Origin: Homarus americanus | Lineage: Eukaryota; Arthropoda; Malacostraca; Decapoda; Nephropidae | Direction: 5' to 3' | DNA length: 64,000 nucleotides | Assembly (NCBI RefSeq): GCF_018991925.1 | Contig: NW_024725489.1 | Coordinates: forward strand, 7,663,065 to 7,727,064 | In this document: piece after piece, positions 10,838 through 22,194 of the stretch | Layout of the letters: each line of letters opens with the position of its first letter | Position numbering within the stretch: the stretch's first letter is position 1 | Made by a program: the position numbers and the translations under genes | The notes under the pieces: model-generated | What the model was told of the DNA's origin: nothing | The model's database searches: none | The model's input: the letters and a program-made list of their open reading frames with translations, nothing else

Positions 10838-11143
10838 ATGGGCCAACTTCCATGGTCCAGTAAAGGCCATCCTTCATGGTCCAGCAAGGGCCATCCTTCA
10901 TGGTCCAGTAAGGGCCATCCTCTATGGTCCAGTAAGGCCCATCCTCCATGGTCCAGTAAGGGACATCCTCTATGGTCCAGTAAGGGCCATCCTTCATGGT
11001 CCAGTGAGGGCCATCCTCCATGGTCCAGTAAGGGACATCCTCTATGGTCCAGTAAGGGTCATCCTTCATGGTCCAATAAGGCCCATCCTCCATGGTCCAG
11101 TAAGGGACATCCTCTATGGTCCAGTAAGGGCCATCCTGCATGG
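10838..11143. repeat. 24-bp minisatellite, array 2
   Basis: About 13 units of the same 24-bp repeat as at 9857, within the second copy of the exon-3-tail duplication. Confidence 0.9.
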
Positions 11144-11544
11144 CCCGGTGTTAGGACAGGAGGAAACTGTAATACTTGGAGTAAACCTGACATGTTCAGT
11201 AGTGTCAACATACTCCTCGGGGTATAGGGACCCCGAGTCACAGACAGGTGAGAGGTAAGTAAGTCTGTACTGCCAGCCCAGGTGACGTTAGTTGGCAACC
11301 TTCACCGTCACCTGACTTCTTCTAACCTAACCTAACCTAATCCAAGACTTTATTCATCCTATCTGACGGTACGTATACACTTGAAGCTGCAGTGCTGCCC
11401 GCGTCTTATGTTACATGGAATCTCTATAACTAGGAATTTCACGTAATTCCTAAAATGTTCAGGCGTTTCTTATAATCGCTACGACTATCGATAAAATTTT
11501 ATTGTTACGTTAGCTGACGGTGACAGCCATTACAAGAAATGCAG

Positions 11545-11644
11545 ACACGACATGTCGGGCCTCCTGCCTCTCTGCCTGCACCCACAACCACTACACTGCC
11601 ACCTTCCACAAGAAGTCTGTCTACTTTAGCAACGTCTCCGTCAC
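11545..11644 (+). pseudogene. extra copy of exon 3 tail, number 3
   Basis: Third copy of the exon 3 tail, 927 bp downstream of the second and nearly identical to it, again with the donor site. Confidence 0.85.
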
Positions 11645-11764
11645 GTGAGTGTTCTCAGTCCCGCCTAAAGTGGCCATATAAAGGTATGGCGGCCTATGGT
11701 GTGTTTTGCTCAGATTCATATATTTATACAGTATAGCTCTCTCACCTGTGACTAGAGGTCCAGT

Positions 11765-12000
11765 ATGGGCCAACCTCCATGGTCCAGTAAAGGCCATCCT
11801 TCATGGTCCAGCAAGGGCCATCCTTCATGGTCCAGTAAGGGCCATCCTCTATGGTCCAGTAAGGGCCAACCTCCATGGTCCAGTAAGGGCCATCCTCCAT
11901 GGTCCAGTAAGGCCCATCCTCCATGGTCCAGTAAGGGACCTCCTCCATGGTCCAGTAATGGCCATCCTTCATGGTCCAGTGAGGGCCATCTTGCATGGCC
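11765..12000. repeat. 24-bp minisatellite, array 3
   Basis: About 10 units of the same 24-bp repeat, in the third duplicated block. Confidence 0.9.
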
Positions 12001-12419
12001 CGGTGTTAGTACAGGAGGAAATTGTAATACTTGGAGTAAACCTGACATGTTCAGTAGTGTCAACATACTCCTCGGGGTATAGGGACCCCGAGTCACAGAC
12101 AGGTGAGAGGTAAGTAAGTCTGTACTGAAAGCCCAGGTGACGTTAGTTGGCAACCCTTCACCGTCACCTGACTTGTGTTAACCTAACCTAACCTAATCCA
12201 AGACTTTATTCATCCTATCTGACGGTACATATACGCTTGAGGCTGCAGTGCTGCGCGCGTCATATGTTACATGGAATCTCTATAACTAGGAATTTCACGT
12301 AATTCCTAAAATGTTAAGGCGTTTCTTGTAATCGCTACGACTATCTATAAAATTTAATGGTTACGTTAGCTGACGGTGACAGCCATTACAAGAAATGCAA
12401 GGTGACTAAAGACATAAAC

Positions 12420-12680
12420 TTGCCAAACCTAACCTAACCTAACCTAACCTAACCAAACCAAATCTTGCCTCACAACCCTCAGGTAGATTTAGTTATATTA
12501 GAGTAGGCTAGGTTAATTTTTGAGTTAGGTTAAGTTTGGTTATACAGTACTGTATTCGGTTAGGTTAGGTTTTACTAAATTTGGTTAGATTAAAATAGAG
12601 TATATATTAAATTCAAATCAGTTAGGTTAGGTTGAGTTTGGTTAGATTTAGTTTAAGTTGAGTTGGTTAGGTGACAAATA
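12420..12680. repeat. degenerate telomere-type repeats in both orientations
   Basis: CCTAA runs at 12424-12462 are followed by scattered GGTTAGGTTAGG-type runs up to about 12675. The same head-to-head arrangement is at 36250-36460. Confidence 0.75.
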
Positions 12681-12777
12681 ACTTTAATTTTATCTTAAGA
12701 TAACTAATGTTATTGGTGAAATGGGAGAGATTTACTCCGTACAGGTTTCAACCTGCGAGGGAACGAACTTTTTTATT

Positions 12778-13747
<970 letters not shown>

Positions 13748-15620
13748 TCATAGATAAAATGGCAAGTTATTTTTCAAATCAGCAAAATGTGTCTCGTTCA
13801 AGAATGCTAAAACTTTTAATTTCTCTGAAACTATTTGAATATCCTTAATAGTGAAATTCATTATAGGCAATTGAATTAGAGCAGACTTGAGTTTAAGATT
13901 TAAAGCAAAATGCTGATGAGTAGGCAAGGTCCGTAATGTACCACAAGTTATTTCACAGTAATCAGGAGCCTTGTAGTGCCCTGTAGGGTTTCGTGATATA
14001 TTGTTGTCAAGCACTCAGGACGGATGGAAACTCTAAGGTGGTGGTTTTCTTATATAATATAAGTTATATGATAGACAGTCTGGTGCTGGAGGTGCCGTGT
14101 GGTGGGGAGCTGCTCAGTAGGCACGTTCGGTGAGTAGCGTGTTGAAGGAGGTAGATGTGCAGGAGCTTCGATAGAGAAGATGTTGCCTGTTGCTGGCCTC
14201 CAGGTTGAATGAGAACGGGACAGCTTTGTCAATGAAGCGGTGAAGCAGATTTGAGTTTTCGATTTAAAGCAAAATGCTGATGAGTAGGCAAGGGTCCGTA
14301 ATGTACTACAAGTGATTTCACAGTAATCAGGAGCCTTGTAATGCCCTTTCACAACTAGCTGCTTAACACCATCATGGCATTTTAAAATGACAGTAGTGAG
14401 ATTTGGAAAGAACAAATACTGCATATGTGAAGATGAGCGTGAACACAGTCTTTAGACTAACTGGCCTATAACTGCATTGCGCTTACGCTGCGTACATTTG
14501 GTTGTATGACTGCCAATCACATATTCTCTGCAGCAGGAATAAATGCAAACATGTAGGCTGGACATACGTGTAGATGTAGATAAGACGACTTACACCGTGA
14601 CAGTACCTCAGAATCCTATTGATAACATGAATACTCTTCATCTACTAAGAAAAGTTCTTAGGCCTATCTAGGGTATACAGTGTGTCGTTCACAAACCAGA
14701 AGGGTTCAAATGCCATGCATTAAACTCATGTTGCCCTCGCATAGAATGTGGATCAGAATTGCATTGTGAGTGAGGGTTGACTCCAACAGTGGGTAATAAT
14801 AGTGAACCCTCATTGTCATTAAAAATAGAGTTAAATGATACTGCAACTTGGCTATATTTTAAAGCTTCAAAAGCGTCTGCACAGGCACAAGCTTCGCGTC
14901 CACACGTCCTATCCTGCATCTACAATGCTGTCTATTAGTTCCATTTTAGAGGTTACAATTTTATGAACTGAAATTTCCGCAGCATGCAAATATTCTGTGA
15001 AATAAAGGAGCCATTCTAATGTCGGGATTGCTTTCAAACCAGTAACAACCCTCGAAACTTGGTTAGACTCCACTATGATTGCATTAACCTTTGATTCTAG
15101 AGCGGTAATCGCGTGAAAGGTTTGAGAAATAACACGATTCTGTTGAGATACAGCCTGAACGACAACGTTCATTCGGTCCCCCAATTTACTTCATCGGCGT
15201 TGCCGTGCCAAACAAAGCGCTTTGGATGAGACCCACAAAATTAAAGACCCCTTTTTCGTCGTGCCTGAGAATGCACTTCTTGAGCAAGATCCGCTTGAGA
15301 CGCAGGTAGATTTTTCCCAACATCGAGAAACTCGCGAAGGTGCTGGAACGAAAGTGTGAAGGTCTATAGTTTGTAAACTATTGTCGAATTCTTCGAAGCT
15401 GTGCTGAGACCATGAAGGATGTCCAATGCTGATTGTAGTTGGCCGTCGACGTTTTCCATCTGACGCGGAAGTTGGAGTAGTGGCTGTAGTTCATACTTGA
15501 TGTTCACCACGTCCTCAACTATGAGAACGCGTCGAGAGGTGCCACAAGTGCACCTGGTTTGAGGACTGATGTGGACATGTCTGTCAACACAACGGTGCCA
15601 CAACAGAGTAAACAACACTG
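13748..15620 (-). pseudogene. errantivirus-like env remnant
   Basis: Decayed envelope gene downstream of an integrase remnant, read leftward. Broken frames lie at 15364-15618, 14909-15184, 14689-14919, 14050-14424 and 13748-14014. A basic furin-type motif (RRKR) lies at about 15251-15265, followed in a neighbouring frame by a hydrophobic, Gly-rich stretch, as in the cleavage site and fusion peptide of insect gypsy/baculovirus-F-type envelopes. The segment GHYKAPDYCEITC occurs twice (13970 and 14330 areas), so the C-terminal part is partly duplicated. Several frameshifts make it non-functional. Confidence 0.6.
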
Positions 15621-15678
15621 AAGATCAAACATTCTGAGGAATTACAAACGATTTAACGTCTACTTGCAGAACGTAGTT

Positions 15679-16133
15679 TCATACAATAGTCATTTGGGAC
15701 ATTTTGCTTCTGAACGGTCTGCAGGATGTATCAATCACATTATCATCAACTGGAGGTAAGACATTTATCTGGGTCTTCTTCAGACGATCCGCGTGCACGA
15801 CATCTGCGATCTGTGCATTAGGCTTCCAAATTTTGAATTTGTTGCCTGCTTCTTTTGAGATTATGCAGAATGGACCAGAAAATTTTGCCGAAAGTTTGGA
15901 GTTCCTTTCAGGTTCTCTTAACATACAGCGTCCCCAACGTTCAGTGCGATAGGTTTAGCATGTTTATGTTGTTTGATGATCATTTCGGCGCGTGACGCCG
16001 CTAGATGTGATTGTACTTGGGCATGAATATCTGTAAAGACATGAATTTGTTTTGCCGCGAAATCATCATTATAAACCGGGTATGGCGCATCTGTAAGGAT
16101 GTCGTAAGGTAGACGTTTATCTGCCATAGACAA
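15679..16133 (-). pseudogene. integrase C-terminal remnant of the same errantivirus-like element
   Basis: Two frames, 15918-16133 and 15679-15924, carry successive parts of a gypsy-type integrase C-terminus: a conserved PYDILTDAPYP region, LNVGDAV, then KFSGPFCII and VHADRLKK. A frameshift lies between them near 15920. The integrase core, RT and gag are not present further right, so the element is 5'-truncated or disrupted. Confidence 0.7.
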
Positions 16134-16479
16134 TGTAGTAGGGTGTTTTTGTAGAGCTATTCAGATTCAGATTTTTCGAGGGGGCTAGTTTATTGGGCAC
16201 CCCATCCTGTGCAGGTGAAAGCGCAAGCGTTATAGCGCTCAACAGGAAAGTATGAAAAGTTCATACTTGCCTTTATAACTCGTACATTAATAAAAAGCTT
16301 GGGGTCAGGTTTTGTCAAGTTACAAGTGAGAGAATGATGAGTGTGTGGAAAGTTCCCGGTACATTAAATCTGTTTATGGCAAAAGTGGCTGGTCCTAATA
16401 ATGTCAAATGCCAGGCCTGTCACTAGGGGAGGGATATCTGGTCTGGGAGAAGAGGTGTTGGTAACGGCTGGGTGTAATG
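16134..16479. other. no gene seen
   Basis: Sequence between the integrase remnant and an assembly gap. Nothing recognised. Confidence 0.5.
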
Positions 16480-16579
16480 NNNNNNNNNNNNNNNNNNNNN
16501 NNNNNNNNNNNNNNNNNNNNNNNNNNNNNNNNNNNNNNNNNNNNNNNNNNNNNNNNNNNNNNNNNNNNNNNNNNNNNNN
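16480..16579. other. assembly gap (100 N)
   Basis: Exactly 100 N characters, a conventional placeholder for a gap of unknown size. Confidence 0.99.
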
Positions 16580-16725
16580 GGGGCAAGGTGTTCCAGTTTG
16601 GCCACCATACCCTCCTCGTTTGTTATGATGAGGTCTAGTGGCTTGGGTGTTTGCTCCCCTCTGTAATGTGTCGGGTCTCTAACATGTTGGAACAGAAAAC
16701 TATCTCATAGAGTTTCTACAAAGAA

Positions 16726-16965
16726 AGTGCTTTGTAATTATTACCACCCGTCTGGGTCTTGGCCAGGTGTAGTTTCCTTAACACGTAGGGTTACGCAAGT
16801 ACTAAGGCCGGGGTCAGGTCTTGACCTGCAGTGTGTCAACCTGTGGTGTTAGGGTACCACGCGGTCTGTACTGTACTTGCTGTTATATGTGATGAAATTC
16901 TGGGCTGTAAGCTTTGGTCTGACAATTGCAATCAATCATTACACCTCCCGCCAAGACCAAAGCTT
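16726..16965 (+). repeat. dispersed repeat, copy 1 (pair with 24108-24325)
   Basis: About 220 bases match 24108-24325, from GTGCTTTGTAATTATTACC to the CAATCATTACA region. At the end AAGCTTTGGTCT (16909-16920) and AGACCAAAGCTT (16954-16965) form a perfect 12-bp inverted repeat. Confidence 0.85.
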
Positions 16966-17072
16966 CATCACAGAGGCTGATGTCACATATAGATAGCAAC
17001 ATCACGTGTAGTATCAAAGATAGTCCCTGGGGTGATAACATAGTCTCGTATTTACAAACAACAATCTCATAG

Positions 17073-17620
17073 AACATAAGAACATAAGAAAATAAGGAGT
17101 CTGCAATAGGCCGGTTGGCCTGTGCATGGCAGCTCCTCTCGAGAGTTACTACCACTCTCTATCATCCATGAATTCATCTAGCCTCCTTTTGAAACTTTCC
17201 AGAGTTCCCGCACTTACTACAAAGTTGCTAAGCTTGTTCCACTGTCCACCACCCTATTTGTGAACCAGTTTCTTCCTATCTCCCTCCTAAACCTAAACTT
17301 ATCCAACTTGAATCCGTTGCTCCGAGTCCTATCCTGCTCGGATATTATAAGAACTTTATCTATATCCCCTTTATTGATTCCTTTCACCCACTTAAATACT
17401 TCTATCATATCTCCCCGCACTCTTCGTCTTTCTAGGGAATGCAAGTTAAGTTTCTTTAACCTATCCTGATATGGAAGGTTTCTAAGTCCCGGAATCATTT
17501 TTGTCATTCTTCGCTGCACCGACTCTAGTGAATTTATATCCATTCTATAATAGGGGCACCAGAACTGAACCGCATAATCGAGGTGCGGCCTGACTAGCGC
17601 AAGATATAGGTGTATATTTT
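17073..17620 (-). mobile_element. CR1/L2-like LINE 3' fragment
   Basis: The - strand encodes the C-terminal tail that follows the RT domain in CR1/L2-type LINEs (SLESVQRRMTKMIPGLRNL, LNLHSLERRRVRGDMIEVFK). It matches the tail of the LINE at 20255-23770. The frame ends about 17217, followed by the 3' end with TTCTTATG-type short repeats at 17073-17090. It is 5'-truncated, as is usual for LINE copies. Confidence 0.85.
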
Positions 17621-17629
17621 TCTACTGGC

Positions 17630-20250
17630 GCTAGTTTGATCTGACAAAGCTCACTATACCTCCTGCCAAGATCAAAGCTTCTATGCCAGGAGAAAAAGGA
17701 AACTTAGCAAGTGAACATAGAATGAAAAAAGCCTTCATGTCTATCATTGTATCCGAGACAAACTTGCAAATCAAAACAACAACAGGTGTTACATCTCTTT
17801 ATCAGCCCATGTCAAAATAATAATTCATCTCAGTCAGTAATAATGGCTACAACATCGTGTTTCATAGTGCAAAACATTGATCAAATGAACTCATAGAAAA
17901 AAGTGAGACAAAAAAAAACATTCTTTGTAGTAAACATCAACAAAAATCAGAGAAAATACTTCAAAATACACAAAAAATGTTCTTATTTCACATATTAGGA
18001 ATTACACATCGACAGCATCAACAACATCAGTACATTTGATGGGTTCGCATGGCTCACGTCTTCCATCCAGCTAGTATCTGAAAAATAGGGAATGCCGGCA
18101 GTACAGCAGCTGTTGTGGGTTGGTCGTTCTGATGATCCACCTCTTCATCATCGTCTTTCTTCTTATTTCAGCACAGCACATCTTCTGTCTTCTTTCTTCA
18201 ATACACGTCTTCTGTCTTGTTTCTTCACATAGCACGTTTTTCTCTCTTCAATACCGCACCTTGTAGGTCGTTTCTCCACACCTTCTGACTTCTTCTCACT
18301 TCCTCCTGGTTTTTATACTATTCCAGACGAGTTTTCTGTCCCATCTGCGTTCTTCCTTTACGTTTAGAGCCTCATTTTCAACATCTTCTAGATGAATTTT
18401 CTGTTCCGTCTTCCTTTTTTCTTAGTACATCATCATTTTCAACATATTCCAGACGATTTTCTGCTCATCTGCCGTCGGCCCCCTCCGGCCGAGATGAAGG
18501 CCGGTCCACTGCTTGGGCTGTCGTCTCCTTAGATGACTTGTAAGGCAGGTTCCGCGGACCAGGACTCGCCCTCCGTACATGAGTGTCGGCGAGACCAAAG
18601 ACCGTCCTGTCTTACACCTTCCACAATGGTGAATCCCTCCCTGGCTGGGCTCACTAGGGTTCGTTGTGTGGCGCTGCATTCCACACTCCTTAACTTCCTA
18701 AAGTAGAAAAATATAAAATCTTCTTAATCCTAGACCAAGGGAGGACTTGAAAGAAGTGACGTGGTGTGTGGTGGGTTGCGTGCTGCATTCATCACGCTGC
18801 ATTTATCATGCTGCATTCGTCACGCTGCATCTTCTCTGCTCATATGTACTGTGGTTGACGTCCAGCTGGGCATTGGGCGGTACTGTGTGTGACATTTGAC
18901 AGAGAAACAATCCTAAAGGGATGATGGATCAGTTGTAAGTGCATTCGCAAAAAAAAAATATTTACTTTATACGTTACGTCAATGTTTGGCAACTATGGTT
19001 TCCGTCACGACAATGTTCTCATCAGGCTGGATCAGGGAGTGAAGCTCTGCCCACTACACTAAACATCATTTATCCCTACGCGTCGCAGCGTACATCACAA
19101 ATCAAACTAGCACAAAAATACACTGAGTGAAGCTCTGAATTCATCACAATATCACGTTACATTACCCATCATCATCAACACATCGCTTACGGGACAAAAG
19201 ACTGGGGATTAGTGCGGTCACACGCGACGAGGCGGGGCGGGTCAGAAGGAGGTGAGGTCACACGCGGCGGGTGAGGTGGGGCTGAGGCGAGGCGGGGCGG
19301 GGAGGAGCTGAGGCATGGCGCGGGGACGAGGCGAGGCTGGCCAGGCTAAGCCAGGCCGGTGCGGAGCACTGCGGGGCGGGGTGGGGTGGGGCGGAGGAGA
19401 AGCGTGGCGGGTGAGGTGTGGAGGAGCCGAGGCGTGGTTGATCGGGCCAGGCCGGGGCTTCGAGGGCAGGGACGGAAGGGTAAGGGTGAGGTAAGGATTA
19501 GGACAGGGAGGAGGGTGTAGGTTAAAAGACATGTTAGGTTATAACAGTTATTATAGACACAATGGGTACATTTAACACTGACCAACAATCAAGCTGCACT
19601 TGGGCTACTGAGAACGTCACAGATCGCGGGGGACACTGAGAAATTACGTTAATCACTGAACATTGCTAGTAAAAATTCACACATACCACTACGAGAAACA
19701 TTCACTTTAGCTGTAAAGATGACACACTAAGACACTTTTCACGCTACTACGCAGGAACTTCTTATTACGCACTTTCGAACGATACTCAAACAACGAGGGA
19801 GGGCATGGGTTTACGTTAAGTACACTGTTACCAATAACAAGGGACGAGGAGGGTGTGGGTTAACGTAATAGTTCGCTGCCACCAATATAAGGAGACAAGA
19901 CACATAAGAAGAAGATTACATATATGTAAGAAGTATAGAGAGTAGAAATATAAAGATAGGAAACTTGGTAGCGTGGCCGGGATTTTATTTACTCAGCGTC
20001 AATATGCTTATCTTCTTATCTCATATGTCAATACACATATATTACTTCTTAAAGGGACAACTTGTTAAACACCTCTTCGACACAACTATTTATTAATTCA
20101 CTTAATGACATGGACACATCAGTAACACTATTATATCGGGGTATTAACACGTTAGGTCTAACGTTACTCGACACTGACTCTCGGATACAACGTGAATGAA
20201 TACACTTCCCACAGTAGGTAACTCACCCTAGGGATAGTTCTGACAAGACT
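17630..20250 (-). mobile_element. LTR element X, inverted partial copy
   Basis: Reverse-complement copy of the element at about 54540-56690. It shares the end of the LTR, the primer-site region, the GC-rich CCCGCC leader (19220-19480) and the block at 18422-18680 matching 56155-56400. No gag or pol frame is seen. Proline-rich frames in the GC-rich part are probably non-coding. The end near 17630 is unclear. Confidence 0.65.
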
Positions 20251-20284
20251 CACGTACAGTCAGGGACAGGGATGACAAGGAAGG

Positions 20285-20806
20285 TATAAAAACTTTAATT
20301 GTTGGTGACTCATAGGTAAGGTACATGGACAGGGCCTTTTGTGGTAAAAACAAAAATAGGATAAGGGTGTGTTTGCCAGGAGCTGGGGTGGGGGATATAA
20401 TTGACAGGGTGGACAATATCTTGTCTGGTAATGGGAACAAACCCATTATCTGATTCAGTGCAGGAGGCAATGATATTGGCCGGTGTAGGAGCGAGGAGCT
20501 TCTTGATAAGTTCAAGGCAGCTATAGATTGTATTAGGTCTAAGGGAGGGATCCCTATCATATGAGTGTCCTGCCTAGAAGGAGAGTTGGCAGTGAATGGC
20601 TGTCAAGGGCGGTTGGTGTCAACGACCGTCTTGACAGATATTGCAAGTCAATATCTGTCCCATTCATTGACAACTGGGACAACTTCTACGGCAGAAGGGA
20701 CCTTTATGCTAGGGATGGGGTGCACCTGTCGCGGGATGGGGTGGCAACCCTGGCTGGGTCTCTAGAGGGGGCAGTTCAAAGGATATCGAAGTCTTTAAAC
20801 TGCTAG
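20285..20806 (+). pseudogene. LINE ORF1 with SGNH/GDSL-type esterase domain
   Basis: The hydrolase blocks can be read despite stops: IVGDS (20298-20312, block I Ser), PGAGVGD (block II), GGNDIG (block III) and DGVHLS (20719-20736, block V with catalytic Asp-x-x-His). Stops at 20313-20315 and at two later points, plus a frameshift near 20561, disrupt it. An esterase in ORF1 is known from CR1-type LINEs, where its role is unclear (lipid or membrane interaction has been suggested). The last 81 codons, 20561-20806, are open. Confidence 0.72.
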
Positions 20807-20814
20807 GGGAACAT

Positions 20815-22182
20815 ATGGGCACGGGGGTGGGGGAAACTGCAGTGGGAGCCGGTAAACCGAGTAAAAGATTACAGGGAAATAGTGTTAGGAATGATGACAA
20901 AACTAAATTAAACAGGGAGTTTAAAACTAAACGCGGTAAAGGGAGGACTCAGAACACGACTAACTTAAATGTCTACTACGCGAACAGTAGAAGTATGAGA
21001 AACAAAATGGATGATATTAGGGCCTTGGTATGTACCGAAAAAATCGATATAATAGCATTCACTGTAACATGGATCAACCTAGACTCACGTGAGTTGCGGG
21101 TCGAATACAAAATCGCGGGTTACAAACTGTTCCATACCGATAGGCAGACCAGGAAAGGAGGCGGAGTAGCAATCTATGTTAGGGATAATCTGAAGTGTGA
21201 AATAAATAAGGAAATAAAAACTGAGCGGAATACAGAAACAATTTGGATAGAATTAAGCGATGGTAGGGAAAAATTAATCACAGGAGTAATATATAGACCT
21301 CCCAATCTTGATAAAGTCAATGAGCAACTTATCTGGGATGAAATGTGCAGGGCTTCCATACACAACAAAGTCTGTATAGTAGGCGACTTTAACCTTGGCC
21401 AAATAGATTGCACTGATCTTAGGGGTAACTCAGAATCAGAGGATTTTTTCGAGACGATCCAGGACTGTTTCCTAAGTCAACATATATCCGAACCCACACG
21501 GGGTAATAATATACTCGATTTAGTTCTGTCGAACAGAGAAAACCTCATTAGCAATGTCGAGGTAGGGAACGAACTTGCAAACAGCGATCACAAAGAAATT
21601 ATATTCCAGTTAGATTTTCAGGGCAGACGTAAGGAAAATTCCACTGAAGTACCAGATTTCAGAAGGGCAGACTTTGACAGTTTAAAGAGGCAGCTGAGAG
21701 AGGGGGTGACGCGCTTGGCCGTGAACCTGACAGATGACTCAGACCTGATAACGAGATCTGAGATTGCCGAGTTCCACGACAATTTAAATAATGAGTTACT
21801 TAATGCACAAAGGCAGAACATACCATACAAAAAACTCAGATCAAACAACAATGACCCTAAATGGATAAATAATTATTTAAAGAACATCATTGGCCAAAAG
21901 AAGGCTATAGGTAGAGGGATAAAGCATGGCAAAATTTACCTCCATGATTATTACAAGATATTGGCGAGTAGGGTTAAAACCGAGATAAGGAAAGCCAAGA
22001 GGAATAATGAGGTAAGGATAGCAAGGGAGGCGAAGACAAACCCCAAAGGATTCTACCAAATGTATCAAACTAAAACACGAGAAAAGATTGGACCAATACG
22101 GTCAGATACCGGCAAGCTCACTGATAATGACGGAGAAATGAGCAATAATTTGAATAAATATTTTCAACAGTTTTCTCACTGA
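20815..22182 (+). CDS. LINE ORF2 N-terminal part: AP endonuclease and pre-RT region
   Basis: 455 open codons. An APE-type endonuclease occupies about residues 45-275: YYANSRSMRNK, a DIIAFTVTW block where the family usually has an E-T-W motif, GVIYRPP, VGDFN, LDLVLS and SDH. It would nick target DNA to prime reverse transcription. The region after about residue 300 is the linker into RT. Replacement of the catalytic Glu by Val in the TVTW block suggests the nuclease is dead. The frame ends at a shift near 22182, before RT. Confidence 0.85.
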   Translation: MGTGVGETAVGAGKPSKRLQGNSVRNDDKTKLNREFKTKRGKGRTQNTTNLNVYYANSRSMRNKMDDIRALVCTEKIDIIAFTVTWINLDSRELRVEYKIAGYKLFHTDRQTRKGGGVAIYVRDNLKCEINKEIKTERNTETIWIELSDGREKLITGVIYRPPNLDKVNEQLIWDEMCRASIHNKVCIVGDFNLGQIDCTDLRGNSESEDFFETIQDCFLSQHISEPTRGNNILDLVLSNRENLISNVEVGNELANSDHKEIIFQLDFQGRRKENSTEVPDFRRADFDSLKRQLREGVTRLAVNLTDDSDLITRSEIAEFHDNLNNELLNAQRQNIPYKKLRSNNNDPKWINNYLKNIIGQKKAIGRGIKHGKIYLHDYYKILASRVKTEIRKAKRNNEVRIAREAKTNPKGFYQMYQTKTREKIGPIRSDTGKLTDNDGEMSNNLNKYFQQFSH

Positions 22183-22194
22183 AAATTTAAACAT

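Larger units (their letters stand above)
9642..12407 (+). repeat. triplicated block: exon 3 tail, minisatellite, CCTAA
   Basis: Three direct copies, about 9642-10617, 10618-11544 and 11545-12407. Each has the exon 3 tail, donor, 24-bp minisatellite, a TGTTCAGT-containing conserved piece, CCTAACCTAACC and a segment ending in CATTACAAGAAATGCA. The intact gene has one copy (about 35109-36230). Confidence 0.88.

Noticed and set aside
9839..12153. Long open frames on both strands (DGPYWTM-like and HGPVRAIL-like repeats)
   Set aside because: They follow a 24-bp minisatellite in an intron; the period is a multiple of three, so frames stay open by chance.
16401..16628. Frames running through N characters
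   Set aside because: They span an assembly gap and carry no evidence.
18422..18679. Cys/His-containing frame (HHCGRCKTGRSL) as a zinc-finger gene
   Set aside because: Part of element X, repeated with indels at 56155-56400; no complete finger and no conserved start.
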